Origin: Deltaproteobacteria bacterium
GTDB taxonomy: Bacteria > Desulfobacterota > Desulfarculia > Adiutricales > Adiutricaceae
Assembly (NCBI GenBank): GCA_031263485.1
Contig: JAISFS010000213.1
Coordinates: 1 to 55,178 of the forward strand
Direction of reading: 5' to 3'
Length of the DNA stretch: 55,178 bases
Shown piece by piece: positions 28,136 through 37,569 of the stretch. Position 1 is the stretch's first letter; the number at the start of each line of letters is the position of its first letter. A program made the translations under genes and the position numbers. The notes under the pieces were generated by a model. That model was not told the DNA's origin. It worked only from the letters and a program-made list of their open reading frames with translations, and made no database searches.

Positions 28136-29386
28136 TCACGTGGCCGATGCCTCCGACGGCCTCTCCTCCGCGAGCGTTTCGGCCAAGGCGTCCATGAGCC
28201 TGTCGATCTCGGGGCGGGTCACGGTCAGGGGCGGTACGAAGCGGAGCACGGTGCCGGCCGTGGCGTTCACGATGAATCCCCTGGCGAGGAGCTTCTGGAC
28301 CACCGGGCCGGCGGGGACCTTGAGCTTCAGGCCCAGCATGAGCCCCAGGCCCCTGGCGTCCTGGACCGCTACGGGGAGCTTTGCGGCGAGCTGGAAGAGC
28401 CTGTCCAGGAAATAGCGGCCGGTCTCGGCGACGGCCTTCAGGAAATCCGGATCCAGGAGCCTGGTCGCGAGTTCCAGCGCCACGGCCATGGCGAGCGGGG
28501 CCCCGCCCACTGTGGTGGAGTGGCTCCCTGGACCCAGGGCGCTGCCGGCCTCCTCGGTGGAGAGCGTGGCCGCGACCGGGTAGCCGGAACCCAGGGCCTT
28601 GCCCAGGGTGAGGATGTCGGGGACCACGTCGAAGTGCCGGAACGCGAAGTCCGCGCCCGTGCGGCCCAGGCCCGTCTGCACCTCGTCCAGGACCAGGAGC
28701 GCCCCCCGCGAGCGGGCGATCTCCGCGGCATTCTTGAGGTACCCCGGGGGGGCGGGCTGCACGCCGCCCTCGCCCTGGATGGGCTCCAGGAAGACGCAGC
28801 ACGCGGACTCGTCCACCGCACGGTCGAGCTCGCCTATGTCCCCGAAGGGCACGAAGACCACCCCCGGCAGGAGCGGGTGGAAGCCGTCGTGGAGGGACGG
28901 CTGGCCGGTTATCGAGATGGCGCCCATGGTCCTGCCGTGGAAGGAGTTCATGGCGCTCACGATCCGGAAGCGCTTGCCGCCGGACCGCTCGGATCCGTAT
29001 TTCCTCGCCATCTTCAGGGCGGCCTCGTTGGCCTCGGCGCCGGAGTTGGAGAAGAAGGCCCTGTCGAGCCCCGAGGCCCGGGTGAGGAGCTCCGCCAGCC
29101 TGGCCATAGGCTCGTTGTAGAAGAGGTTCGAGACGTGGACCAGGGTGCGGGCCTGGCGCTCCAGGGTCTCGGCCATGAAGTCCGGCGCGTGCCCGAAGGC
29201 GCAGGTGGCGATGCCGGCGATGAAGTCCAGGTATTCCTTGCCTTCGGCGTCCTGGACCTTCAGGCCCTTGCCCTTGACCAGGGCCAGGGGGAGCCGTCCG
29301 ACGTTCTTGAGAAGGTGCCTGTCGCACAGGGAGATGATCTCCGCTGTCGACAGGGGGCCGGGTCCCGGGATGTCCGCGGCGCTCAT
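28136..29386 (-). CDS. argD: Acetylornithine aminotransferase
   Basis: 416 residues from the ATG at 29386, chosen because GGAGGACAGG lies directly upstream; the open frame extends 16 codons further without a site. It is a PLP-dependent class III aminotransferase converting N-acetylglutamate semialdehyde to N-acetylornithine. Visible landmarks are FSNSGAEANEAALKMAR (phosphate-binding), FHGRTMGAIS, VLDEVQTGLGRTG (Asp contacting the PLP ring) and LTLGKALGSGYP (Schiff-base Lys). It lies downstream of argB across a 392-base gap that contains a MITE-like element. Confidence 0.96.
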   Translation of the reverse strand: MSAADIPGPGPLSTAEIISLCDRHLLKNVGRLPLALVKGKGLKVQDAEGKEYLDFIAGIATCAFGHAPDFMAETLERQARTLVHVSNLFYNEPMARLAELLTRASGLDRAFFSNSGAEANEAALKMARKYGSERSGGKRFRIVSAMNSFHGRTMGAISITGQPSLHDGFHPLLPGVVFVPFGDIGELDRAVDESACCVFLEPIQGEGGVQPAPPGYLKNAAEIARSRGALLVLDEVQTGLGRTGADFAFRHFDVVPDILTLGKALGSGYPVAATLSTEEAGSALGPGSHSTTVGGAPLAMAVALELATRLLDPDFLKAVAETGRYFLDRLFQLAAKLPVAVQDARGLGLMLGLKLKVPAGPVVQKLLARGFIVNATAGTVLRFVPPLTVTRPEIDRLMDALAETLAEERPSEASAT

Positions 29387-29778
29387 CCTGTCCTCCGGCG
29401 GCGTGGCCGCCATGTTTCGCGGGGCGCGGGGCACCCGGACTCGCGGCGGGTGCCGGCTCCCTGCGGTTCAGCGCTGGTGATGGCGAGGCGGGCGACGTTG
29501 CGGCATCGCCCTGCGGAAAAGATGGATTTTACCAGACGCCCGGGAGGGCTGTCGAGCAAAAACGCCCGCCGGCGCGGGGTTGCTGTCGCCTGCGGATACA
29601 GGGGGCATCGCCGCCTGGGGAGCGCCGGCGGGACGTCGCACAAAGGGTTTTGGTGAAGGACATGGGAGCGGATGCGGAAGACGGGGGGTAGCCGCTCCGT
29701 GACCGCCTGTATCATGCCGGTGCTGTCCCGATTTACGCGACGGGCACCCAGAGCCTGTCGCAAGAATCGCGATGGGAC
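29387..29778. other. argB-argD gap containing a MITE-like element
   Basis: No gene recognised. The main content is MITE-like copy A (29624-29744) and a further terminal-repeat-like sequence (GAGCCTGTCGCAAGAATC at 29751-29768) abutting it in opposite orientation, just before the argB stop codon. Confidence 0.7.
29624..29744. mobile_element. MITE-like element, diverged copy A
   Basis: Aligns along its whole length with copies B and C near 31.8 kb: GTCGCACAAAGGGTTTTGGTGAAGG at the left, ATCATGCCGGTGCTGTCCCGATTTACGCGACGGG at the right. The copy is diverged and has no coding capacity. Confidence 0.7.
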
Positions 29779-30657
29779 CTAGAGCCGCACTTCCGTGCCG
29801 CAGCCCCTGTGGGTGAAGATTTCCAGGAGCAGCGCGTGCGGGACCCTGCCGTCTATGATGGAGGAGGCGGCGCAGCCGGAGCGGAGGGCGTCCAGGCAGC
29901 ACTCTAGCTTGGGGATCATGCCGCCGGTTATCAGGCCCCGGGCCTTGAGCTCGCCGATGCGGGCCCGGTCAAGCTCCACGATGAGTTTGCCGTCCCCGTC
30001 CAGCACGCCTTCGACGTCGGTGAGGAGGACGAGGCGTCGGGCCTTGAGCGCTCCGGCCACCGCCGCGGCCGCGGTGTCCGCGTTGATGTTCCAGGAGCCG
30101 CCTTCGCGGTCCGCGCCCACCGGGGAGACGACCGGGATGAATCCCCCTTCGCCCAGGTGTTCCAGAAGGCGCGTGTTGATCGAGACGGGCTCGCCCACCA
30201 GGCCCAGATCCAGCTCCTCGCCGCCCGGTCCGACGGGGCCCTTGGCCTTCACGGCCTCGATGAGAAGCCCGTCCTTGCCGGAGAGGCCCACGGCGCTCCC
30301 CCCGGCCCGGGTGATCCGGCCCGCGATGTCCTTGGCGATGCTTCCCGACAGGACCATCTCGACCACCTCCAGGGTGTCGGGGCCGGTGAACCTTAAGCCT
30401 TCCACGAACCGGGTGGCGATGTCGAGCCTTTCAAGCATATGGTTGATGCCCGGGCCGCCGCCGTGGACCACCACGGGCCGGAAGCCCAGGAGCCTCAGGA
30501 GGGTCACGTCCTTCGCGAAGCCGTCCTGCAGCTGCTCGGAAAGCATGGCGTGCCCCCCGAACTTGATTACGACCGTGGCGCCCTGGTAGGCGAGTATGTA
30601 GGGGAGGGCCTCGATGAGATGCTCGGCCCTTACGGCGTCGTGGTTGTTTTCGGACAA
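29779..30657 (-). CDS. argB: Acetylglutamate kinase
   Basis: 292 residues from a TTG start at 30657, which is supported by GAGG seven bases upstream and by family length (about 295). The open frame extends another 55 Pro/Arg-rich codons that do not belong to the family. The enzyme phosphorylates N-acetylglutamate. Landmarks are TVVIKFGGHAM (nucleotide-binding Lys and Gly), VVVHGGGPGIN, WNINADTAAAAVAGAL and LLTDVEGVLD. The region near GLITGGMIPKLECCLDAL also matches. It is first in the arginine series here and lies downstream of hslU across a 1.9-kb gap. Confidence 0.95.
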   Translation of the reverse strand: MSENNHDAVRAEHLIEALPYILAYQGATVVIKFGGHAMLSEQLQDGFAKDVTLLRLLGFRPVVVHGGGPGINHMLERLDIATRFVEGLRFTGPDTLEVVEMVLSGSIAKDIAGRITRAGGSAVGLSGKDGLLIEAVKAKGPVGPGGEELDLGLVGEPVSINTRLLEHLGEGGFIPVVSPVGADREGGSWNINADTAAAAVAGALKARRLVLLTDVEGVLDGDGKLIVELDRARIGELKARGLITGGMIPKLECCLDALRSGCAASSIIDGRVPHALLLEIFTHRGCGTEVRL

Positions 30658-31736
30658 GCGTGGCCTCGTAGGTGGGGTAGGAGCGAAAGGCCCCGCCCGG
30701 CGGCCCTTCCGGGCGCGGGCGGGGTCTCGTGGGGATTTTGGCGGTGGCCCTTGGGGGACACTGCCAGGCCGGGGCGGCCCCGGCGGCAATGCGGGCAGGG
30801 CCTGCCGATGCTTAACGATCACGGAATCTGTCGGTCGCGGACGGCCAGTGAAATCGGGCGGATCGACGGGTATAAGAGCCAGAGGTCGCGCCGGCTAAGC
30901 GTACTCCGGAGCGAACGATCGACATGCCAGATACGGCTCGTCCGGCAGGCGAATGCGCCGGCATTTCAGGGGGCATGGGGATTCTGAAACTGCCCCTCCG
31001 TTGCCGAAACCCGCCTGGCTTCCAGGAAAGCGTCTGAAAAACTATCCGTCTCTTCGCCATGGAGCCTATCGGGACAAAAGAGGCATAATCGTACCACACG
31101 TCGACGGAAGACAGGAGTACGTGCAGGGTCCCGGCAGGGCCCGGCGACTCGCGCGCGAACACTCGCAATGGGAGCCGTCGGGGAGGTGGAGCGACCGGCA
31201 AGCGCCATCTCCGGCCATAAAGAGACGCCGGTCGGCATCGGAGACTCCGGCAAGATTGCCGCATGCGGGACGGCCTCCGCGCGTTTTTAAGTGTCCGGTT
31301 CGTCCCGAAAGGCCGATGGCGTAGCGCATGGAAAGCGTGGGGCATCGCGGGAAGACATGCCGCGCCGGACTCGTCGGGGAGGAAAGTCCGACCTGAAGGC
31401 CGTCGAGGTCAACCCGAGGCGCGCCGAGAACCCGCCCGGCCGGAAAAGCGGTCCCGCGGCATGCGACCGCTCAGGTGCCGGGATGCTTCGGGCTCCAGCA
31501 GGAGGGTTTCGCCTCTGCCCGCGAGTTCAAGGTCCCTGCCCGCGAGTTTGGGAACGTTTACGGGATGTCCCGCTTCATTCGTAAGGCGGAAGGCGATGCC
31601 GGAACTCGCCAGATCCAGGGGCGACAGACAGCCGGCAGGGCACGGCAGGCTTGAAGCCCGATGTCGTCGCGGCGGACGGATTCGGCAAGTCTGCCAGTGG
31701 CTCTCTCGAGGCCATCGGCGGCGGCGAGGCTCCGTC
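30658..31736. other. Gap upstream of argB
   Basis: About 1.1 kb without a recognisable gene. Several short frames are open because of high GC, but none shows family motifs. A weak TTATAC/TTAGCC pair at about 30870-30900 on the minus strand could be an argB promoter, but I do not rely on it. Confidence 0.5.
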
Positions 31737-31864
31737 CTGGGATCCGGTTGCAGAAAGGGTTTTGATGAAGGGCATAAGAATAAACGCGAAAGGCAAGAGA
31801 CAACCCGTCCAGGACTGATTGATTCGCCGCAACGCCGCCGCGATTTATTCAACAGGCTCCTAGG
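31737..31864 (-). mobile_element. MITE-like element, copy B
   Basis: 128 bases with terminal inverted repeats CCTGGGATCCGGTTGCAGAA (left) and TTATTCAACAGGCTCCTAGG (right), imperfect versions of the 21-base repeat of copy C. It shares the interior phrase AGGGTTTTGATGAAGGG. It is inverted relative to copy C and shares the CCTAGG at 31859-31864 with it. No coding capacity. Confidence 0.85.
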
Positions 31865-31987
31865 AGCCTGTTGCATAAATCACAACAGCATCGGCATGAA
31901 TCTGCTGGTTGTGGAGGGATTGTTTTCTGTCTACCACATCCGGAACCACTCCCTTCATCAAAACCCTTTATGCAACAGGCTCCTAGG
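31859..31987 (+). mobile_element. MITE-like element, copy C
   Basis: 129 bases bounded by perfect 21-bp terminal inverted repeats: CCTAGGAGCCTGTTGCATAA plus A at 31859-31879 and its exact complement at 31967-31987. The interior has CATGAATCTGCTGG and CTTCATCAAAACCC. It is too short to encode a transposase, so a non-autonomous element moved in trans is the simplest reading. Confidence 0.88.
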
Positions 31988-32542
31988 CCGTTGAGCGCGT
32001 CCGTGCGCGGCTCAAGTTGGAAGGCAAGTCGCCCTGAGCCTTTTCGAGCTGCGCCAAAGCGCTCTTCAGCCAGTCAAGGGTCAGGAAAGGGACGGCGGCC
32101 CGTCCGCAAAGGTTTGCGGCATTCTGATCCGACATGTCGTCATACTCTCATGATCCGGCATGATAGCACACGGCGCCTCCTGTCCGAAGCGCCGAACGCA
32201 TCTGTCCCCGATGGCGGAATGACGCCCGTGATCATGACATCCTGATTTTAAGGGGAGGAGGAAACCGCGCCTTGAACCGGACGGCCTTGGCTCGGCGAAC
32301 CCGGCCTCCCGGGAGCCGAGGCGCCCGAATCATCGCGGGAAATCGGATCCGGGCCGCAAGGCGCCGGAGCGGATTCCGCAGGCGCCGGGTTTCGGCCCCG
32401 ATGTCCGCCTCGCGGAGGTCCGGCGGCTTTCGGGCGCCCCGGAAGGGGCTTGTCTCTTGGGGTGCCGGAAGGCCTTGCCTCAAGGCGTGCCGGAAAGCCG
32501 CGTAAGGATGCGCAAGGCCTTGGCGGAATGCCGGGCCTTCCC
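31988..32542. other. Gap between MITE-like pair and hslU
   Basis: No gene, RNA or repeat array recognised. Confidence 0.5.
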
Positions 32543-33928
32543 CTAAAGGATCAGCTGGGTGAGGTCCGTGTCGCCCACCACTGCCGAGAGCTTCTCGCGG
32601 ACGTAGCTCGCGGAGACGATTATCTTGGTGGGGGAGATCTCGGGGGCGTCGAAGGAGATCTCGTCCAGGAGCTTCTCCATGATGGTGGAGAGGCGCCTGG
32701 CCCCGATGTTCTCCTGCTTCTCGTTTACCGCGCAGGCCATGCTCGCGAGCTCCTCCACCGCCTCGGGCGTGAACTCCAGCTGGATGTCCTCGGTCGCCAG
32801 AAGCGTCTGGTACTGGATGATGAGCGCGTTCTGGGGTTCGGTCAGGATCTTCACGAAGTCGTCCTTGGTGAGCGTCGTGAGCTCCACCCGGATGGGGAAG
32901 CGGCCCTGGAGTTCCGGGATGAGGTCGCTGGGCTTGGAGACGTGGAAGGCCCCGGCGGCGATGAAGAGGATGTGGTCGGTCTTGACCGCCCCGTGCTTGG
33001 TGGGCACGGTGGAGCCCTCGACCAGGGGCAGGAGGTCGCGCTGGACCCCCTCGCGGCTGATGTCCGGTCCGGTCTTGGACTCCCGGCCGGCCACCTTGTC
33101 TATCTCGTCTATGAAGACTATGCCGTGCTGCTCCACGCGGGTCTTGGCCTCGGAGATCACCTTCTCCATCTCGACCAGCCTCGAGGCCTCCTCCTGGGTG
33201 AGGATGTCCCTCGCCTCGTGGACCTTCACCATGCGCTTGTGGCTCTTCTTGGGGAAGAGCTGGCTCATGGCCTCGTTCAGGTTCTTCTCCATCTCGTCCA
33301 GGCCGATGTTTGTGAAGATCCTGGTCATGGGCTGGGGCGCGGACTGCTCGACCTCGAGGGGGATGTCCCGCTCCTCGAGGCGCTTGTCCTTCAGGAGCCT
33401 CCTGAGCTTCGCGCGGGTGGTCGGAGGCTGGTGCTCGCCGCCCGCCTTGGCGCGTTCGGCCTTGTTGAAGCCCGGAAGCAGGAGATCCAGGATCCGCTCC
33501 TCGGCCAGCTCCACGGCCTTGGCGGCCATCTTGTCCCGCTCCTCGGTCAGCACCATGGAGACGGCGAGATCCATGAGCTCGCGGATCATGGACTCCACGT
33601 CCCGGCCCACGTAGCCCACCTCGGTGTACTTGGAGGCCTCCACCTTGATGAAGGGCGAGCGGGTGAGCCGCGCCAGGCGCCTGGCTATCTCGGTCTTGCC
33701 GACGCCCGTGGGGCCTATCATGATGATGTTCTTGGGGGCTATCTCGTCCCGCATCTCGGGAGGGGTCATGAGCCTCCTCCAGCGGTTGCGCAGGGCGATG
33801 GCGACGGCCCTCTTGGCCTCCCTCTGGCCGACGATGTAGCGGTCGAGCTCGGTCACGATCTCCCGGGGCGTGAGGTTCAGCTCGAGGGAGGACTGGCGCT
33901 GGGTTTCAATGATGTTCGTGCTGGTCAT
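32543..33928 (-). CDS. hslU: ATP-dependent protease ATPase subunit HslU
   Basis: 461 residues. AAA+ unfoldase that feeds proteins to the HslV peptidase in the cytoplasm. Walker A GPTGVGKT follows the typical opening [20 protein letters not shown]. The intermediate (I) domain occupies about residues 110-240. Walker B is [11 protein letters not shown], the sensor region GRFPIRVEL, and the C-terminal tail ends LTQLIL, the segment that docks into HslV. Start: the ATG at 33928 fits the family N-terminus; the frame is open another 60 codons with a low-complexity shadow. hslV lies upstream, separated by about 480 bases that include the HslV repeat array, so the pair is less tightly spaced than usual. 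Confidence 0.96.
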   Translation of the reverse strand: MTSTNIIETQRQSSLELNLTPREIVTELDRYIVGQREAKRAVAIALRNRWRRLMTPPEMRDEIAPKNIIMIGPTGVGKTEIARRLARLTRSPFIKVEASKYTEVGYVGRDVESMIRELMDLAVSMVLTEERDKMAAKAVELAEERILDLLLPGFNKAERAKAGGEHQPPTTRAKLRRLLKDKRLEERDIPLEVEQSAPQPMTRIFTNIGLDEMEKNLNEAMSQLFPKKSHKRMVKVHEARDILTQEEASRLVEMEKVISEAKTRVEQHGIVFIDEIDKVAGRESKTGPDISREGVQRDLLPLVEGSTVPTKHGAVKTDHILFIAAGAFHVSKPSDLIPELQGRFPIRVELTTLTKDDFVKILTEPQNALIIQYQTLLATEDIQLEFTPEAVEELASMACAVNEKQENIGARRLSTIMEKLLDEISFDAPEISPTKIIVSASYVREKLSAVVGDTDLTQLIL

Positions 33929-34342
33929 GGCTTTCCGTGCGGCCTCATGGGCCGCCTGAGGCGGGGGGCTTGTCCCCCAGGAGGGGCGTATGGCTCGGGG
34001 CCGAGGCGCGGCAGGCCTCGGCATGGGACCCGGCGCGTCTTCCTGCGTAGTCCGGACGGGCCTCACCGGCATTGCCGGGCGGGCGGCTTCTGCGGCAGGA
34101 CCGCGGGGCAACGCCCGGCAGAAGGGCGGGTGCGGTCAGCGGGGCGCGCGCGAAGGCCGCAAGAACGCATATTACCTGAAAGCGCTGCTGGAAAACACTT
34201 GAAAAAATCGACCGCTACCCGGACGCGGCAAAGGCCGGGAGGCCGTGCGCGGGGCATCGGCGGCGGTCGCATGCGCTTGGTCGGACGCGGGCGGCCAAGG
34301 CCCCGGAGGGCCCGGACGGCCGGGGTTTGTCGCCCTCAGGCG
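33929..34342. other. hslV-hslU gap
   Basis: No gene recognised. On the minus strand a TAATAT box at about 34167-34172 may belong to an hslU promoter, but no convincing -35 is seen. Confidence 0.45.
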
Positions 34343-34504
34343 GGCTTCCCGCCTAACTTCCCGGAAGAGGGCTTCCCGCCTTACTTCCCGGAAGAGGGCT
34401 TCCCGTCTTACTTCCCGGAAGAGGGCTTCCCGCCTTCCTTCCCGGAGGAGGGCTTCCCGTCATCCTTCCCGGAGGAGGGTTTTCCGTCATCCTTCCCGGA
34501 GGAG
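34343..34504 (-). repeat. 27-nt tandem repeat spanning the hslV stop codon
   Basis: Six 27-nt units at 34343, 34370, 34397, 34424, 34451 and 34478, + strand form GGCTTCCCGNCNTNCTTCCC plus GGAAGAG or GGAGGAG. Units 4-6 encode GKPSSGK-type repeats of HslV. Unit 3 contains the TAA stop (34408-34410) and units 1-2 lie beyond it. A degenerate unit follows at 34505-34531. Confidence 0.93.
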
Positions 34505-35124
34505 GGTTTCGCGCCTTTCCCGGTGGCGGGCTTGGCGTCCGCAGAGCTGGTTTCCGGCTGGACGCTTTCCAGGGTCTCCAGCTGGATGTTGGTGTTGGTA
34601 TAGACGCAGATCTCGGCCGCGATTTTCAGCGCCTCCCGGCAGATGTAGGCCGCGTCCAGGGCGGGGGCCTCCCTGATCATGGCACGTGCGGCGGCCAGGG
34701 CGTAGAAGCCCCCCGAACCCGTGGCGATGATGTTGTCGTCGGGTTCCAGGACGTCCCCCGCCCCGGAGATGAGGAGGCTCCTCTCCTTGTCGGCGGCGAT
34801 CAGGATGGCCTCCAGGTGCCGCATGCCCCGGTCGGTGCGCCACTTTTTCGTGAGCTCGACCGCGGCCCGCGTGAAGTTCCCGGAGTACTGGTTCAGGTGG
34901 TCCTCGAAGCGCTCCAGGATGGTGAGCGCGTCCGAGGTGGCCCCCGCGAAGCCGCAGATGATCCTGTCCTGGTAGAGCCTGCGGATCTTCCTCGCGGTGT
35001 GCTTCAGGACGCATCCGCCCTGGGAGACCTGGCCGTCCCCCGCCACGGCCACGATCCCTTTGTGGCGCACCATGACGATGGTGGTGCCGCGGCGGGTTTC
35101 GGGGGAATCTGGGCCTTTGGGCAT
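34408..35124 (-). CDS. hslV: ATP-dependent protease subunit HslV with repeat-encoded C-terminal extension
   Basis: Threonine peptidase that forms dodecamers with HslU. The core (residues about 14-180) is standard: [20 protein letters not shown] with the nucleophile Thr at about 14, then [17 protein letters not shown] and [14 protein letters not shown]. Thirteen residues precede the Thr, implying autoprocessing of a short propeptide instead of simple Met removal. The C-terminus extends about 55 residues beyond the family end with GKPSS repeats encoded by the 27-nt array. HslV usually ends near residue 175-180, so the tail is unusual. The start has GAGG upstream. It is driven by a promoter at 35196-35224. 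Confidence 0.95.
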   Translation of the reverse strand: MPKGPDSPETRRGTTIVMVRHKGIVAVAGDGQVSQGGCVLKHTARKIRRLYQDRIICGFAGATSDALTILERFEDHLNQYSGNFTRAAVELTKKWRTDRGMRHLEAILIAADKERSLLISGAGDVLEPDDNIIATGSGGFYALAAARAMIREAPALDAAYICREALKIAAEICVYTNTNIQLETLESVQPETSSADAKPATGKGAKPSSGKDDGKPSSGKDDGKPSSGKEGGKPSSGK

Positions 35125-35195
35125 ATGGGACCTCTCGGGAGCCGCAGGCTGCCGGGCGCCGGGGCGGCGGGAGGCGGCGCACGGGCAAAATAGCG

Positions 35196-35224
35196 ATTTT
35201 AAGGCGATAGTCGCCCTGAATCAA
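35196..35224 (-). promoter_or_regulatory. Sigma-70 promoter for hslV
   Basis: Minus strand -35 TTGATT (35219-35224), 17-base spacer, -10 TAAAAT (35196-35201), about 70 bases before the hslV start codon. No heat-shock-specific element was recognised. Confidence 0.6.
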
Positions 35225-35424
35225 CAGGAAAACGGCGGAGAAAACCTGAAAGGCACGAGGAGCGAGAGGCGGACGGCAGTTTCTCTAGGCGGTGCGCGCC
35301 CCGGTCGGTCGGGGACCGCGCGGAGGAGGGAGCCCTAATGCGACCGGAAGCCCCGGAAAGCGAGGGTTTCCAGAAAAACGCGTAAGGCCTGGCGGTCAGG
35401 CGGCCTCGGACGGTGCCTCCGGGC

Positions 35425-35595
35425 GGTCGTTTCGGCGGGCCGGCGCGAGCGGGTCCTCATGACGGTCGTTTCGGCGGGCCGATGTGAGCGGTGAACTCAG
35501 GGCGACCGTTTCTGTTGGCCGGCGGGAGGGACGGGAGCTCCGGGCGACCGTTTCCGTTGGCCGGCGGGAGGGACGGGAACTCCGGGCGACCGTTT
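35425..35595. repeat. 42-nt tandem repeat downstream of xerC
   Basis: About four units; the two best are 35503-35544 and 35545-35586 (CGACCGTTTCCGTTGGCCGG followed by CGGGAGGGACGGGAGCTCCGGG). Two older, shorter units precede them. They lie between the hslV promoter and the xerC stop codon. Confidence 0.88.
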
Positions 35596-35634
35596 AGGCG
35601 GGGCTGCTGGAGGAGGGAGCTCAAGTCTTGGGGC

Positions 35635-36852
35635 TCAGTCGTCTTCGGTGTCGGCGTCCCCCGATGACCGGGCGCCGTCGGGCTGGGAGAGCGCCCGCGG
35701 GTGGGCCCGGTAGGCCCGTCTCAAGGAGCCCAGATCCAGGTGGGTATAGCGTTCGGTTGTGGAAAGCGAGCTGTGACCCAGCATGTCCTTGATGGCCTTG
35801 AGATCCGCCCCGGACTCAAGGAGGTGGGTGGCGAAGCTGTGCCTCAGGCTGTGCGGGGAGTAGCCGACGTCCAGGCCCGCCAGGGCCAGGCGCTTTCGGA
35901 GGATGCGCCTGATTTCCCGGTCCGGGAGCCTGCCTCCCCTTGCGCCAAGGAACAGCGCCTCGGGACGGCGGGAAGGGTCCAGGCCGAGGAACATGGCGGA
36001 GCGGACCTTGAGCCAGGCCCTGGCGGCGTCCGCGGCGGGCAGGCCCACGGGCACGGCCCGGTCCTTCGCGCCCTTGCCGGAGCGCACGTAGACCCAGCCT
36101 TCGGAGAGGTTGAGGTCGCCCAAATCCAGCGCGGAAAGCTCGCCTACGCGGAGCCCAGACGAGTACGCGAGTTCCAGGACGGCCTGGTCGCGGGCGGCGT
36201 GGAGGGGGGCGGCTGCCCGGGGGCCGGGCTTCCGGGCCTCTCGGGGGGGGGCGGCGGACCCTGACGCGGCGGACCGGGACGGATCGGCGTCCAGCAGATC
36301 CTTGGCCTCCGCGACGGACAGGAATCTGGGCTGGCGCTTGGCGAGCTTGGGACGCTTCACGGCGGAGGCGGGGCTCCAGCCGCTCCGGCCCTCGCGCACG
36401 AGCCAGGCCCCGAAGGACTTGATGGCGGAAAGCGCCCGCGCGATGGAGGAGTTGTCCAGCCGGGAGCGGAGCTCGAGCACGTACGTCCGCAGGTGGATCT
36501 TCCCCGCCTCGTGGAGGCCCGTCCCGCGGGCGGCCAGGAACGCCGCGTAGCCCCTGAGTTCCCTCGCGTAGGCTATGAGGGTGTTCGGGCGGCGGTTCCT
36601 GACGGCCGCCATGTGCGCGAGGTACTCGCGGGCCAGCGGGGGCAGGCCTTCCAGTGACGGGAGGCCGGGCACGGGCGGGCCGACGTCGGGCTCCCCGCCC
36701 GGGGCGGGCCCTGTGACCGCGTGAGGGGCGGGGTCTGAGGCCGCAGGCGGGCTTTCGGGTCCGGACGCTCTCTCCCCCGCGGCCCGGAGCTCCGGAAAGT
36801 CCCGGCCCGCGCGCCCCGGCTGGGCGCCATGGCCCGGACCGTCACGTCTCAT
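35635..36852 (-). CDS. xerC: Tyrosine recombinase XerC-like
   Basis: 405 residues, longer than the usual 300. Site-specific tyrosine recombinase, expected to resolve chromosome dimers. The SAM-like N-terminal domain begins LAREYLAHMAAVRNRRPNT. Catalytic residues are visible as the first Arg in SSGLRVGEL, HSLRHSFATH (His-x-x-Arg), LGHSSLSTT and the nucleophile Tyr in TERYTHLD. The extra length comes from about 70 Pro/Gly-rich N-terminal residues and a roughly 25-residue Ser/Ala/Pro insert before the catalytic domain. The ATG at 36852 overlaps the fliW stop as ATGA, giving translational coupling. Order xerC-hslV-hslU is conserved in several phyla. Confidence 0.9.
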   Translation of the reverse strand: MRRDGPGHGAQPGRAGRDFPELRAAGERASGPESPPAASDPAPHAVTGPAPGGEPDVGPPVPGLPSLEGLPPLAREYLAHMAAVRNRRPNTLIAYARELRGYAAFLAARGTGLHEAGKIHLRTYVLELRSRLDNSSIARALSAIKSFGAWLVREGRSGWSPASAVKRPKLAKRQPRFLSVAEAKDLLDADPSRSAASGSAAPPREARKPGPRAAAPLHAARDQAVLELAYSSGLRVGELSALDLGDLNLSEGWVYVRSGKGAKDRAVPVGLPAADAARAWLKVRSAMFLGLDPSRRPEALFLGARGGRLPDREIRRILRKRLALAGLDVGYSPHSLRHSFATHLLESGADLKAIKDMLGHSSLSTTERYTHLDLGSLRRAYRAHPRALSQPDGARSSGDADTEDD

Positions 36853-37283
36853 TCGGAAGCCGGGATGATGGGATGGCGGTGAGTGTAGAGCCTGTCGTCC
36901 AAAACCAGCTGGCGGGCCTTGCGGGTCGCGGGGTTCATGGCGAGGGGCCCCAGGAGGTTCGCGGTCATGTCCTGGGGGCGGCCCTGGGGGATGGTGACTA
37001 TCGCGAAGAGCGTAATCCCCTCTGCCGCCGCGCCCAGCTCCTGGATCACCCCCGCCGGAAGCGCCGGGTCGTAGTCGGCCTTGAAGAGCACCGGGTTCAC
37101 CAGCACAAGGGCCAGGGTAGGATCGTCCAGGCACTGGAGCCAGTAGAAGGGCGCGTCGTGGGGACGCTGGATGAGCACGTAGCGGGTGAGGTCCGGGAAC
37201 CCGATGATGCCGCCCAGGACGGTCACCACGGATTCGGCGGGAATCTCCATCTCCCCGAACCTCTGGGTAGTGACTTTCAGCAT
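36849..37283 (-). CDS. fliW: Flagellar assembly factor FliW
   Basis: 144 residues from the ATG at 37283, chosen because FliW proteins begin like MLKVTTQRFGEMEI and GAAGG lies upstream. A GTG at 37325 overlapping the csrA stop is an alternative start. FliW binds flagellin and antagonises CsrA, coupling flagellin supply to translation. Landmarks: VLGGIIGFPDLTRYVLI, FYWLQCLDDPTLALVLVNP and FAIVTIPQGRPQDMTANLLG. It lies between csrA and xerC in one transcription unit. Confidence 0.95.
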   Translation of the reverse strand: MLKVTTQRFGEMEIPAESVVTVLGGIIGFPDLTRYVLIQRPHDAPFYWLQCLDDPTLALVLVNPVLFKADYDPALPAGVIQELGAAAEGITLFAIVTIPQGRPQDMTANLLGPLAMNPATRKARQLVLDDRLYTHRHPIIPASE

Positions 37284-37317
37284 TGAAGCCTTCTGGCCGG
37301 GTTCGCGCCCGTCGGGG

Positions 37318-37569
37318 TCATTCACGGCGGCCCCCCGGCTTGTTGGCGGTCCACAGCTTGGCCGCCGACTCCAGATCGGAGGTCGCGGTCTCCAGGGACC
37401 GGAGGTTCTGCTCCTGGATCTTGATGAAGATCTCCTCGCGGTGGACCGCCCATTCGGAAGGGGCCGTGATGCCCAGCCGGACCTGGCGGCCCTTGACGTC
37501 GACCACCTGGACCTTTATCTCGTCCCCGATGGTGACGGTCTCTCCGATTTTCCTGGTTAAGATGAGCAA
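37318..37569 (-). CDS. csrA: Carbon storage regulator CsrA
   Basis: 83 residues from TTG at 37569. This start gives the invariant N-terminus [20 protein letters not shown]; longer frames add unrelated residues. CsrA binds GGA motifs in mRNA leaders and represses translation, classically of flagellin. The core includes [13 protein letters not shown] and the second strand region [14 protein letters not shown]-terminal tail of about 25 residues is longer than in E. coli CsrA but usual for CsrA of FliW-containing bacteria. fliW follows directly. Confidence 0.96.
   Translation of the reverse strand: MLILTRKIGETVTIGDEIKVQVVDVKGRQVRLGITAPSEWAVHREEIFIKIQEQNLRSLETATSDLESAAKLWTANKPGGRRE

Noticed and set aside
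30823..31345. Possible transposase fragment near the MITE-like pair (frame containing GAYRDKRGIIVPHVDG)
   Set aside because: The resemblance to transposase N-termini is too weak and no catalytic motif follows.
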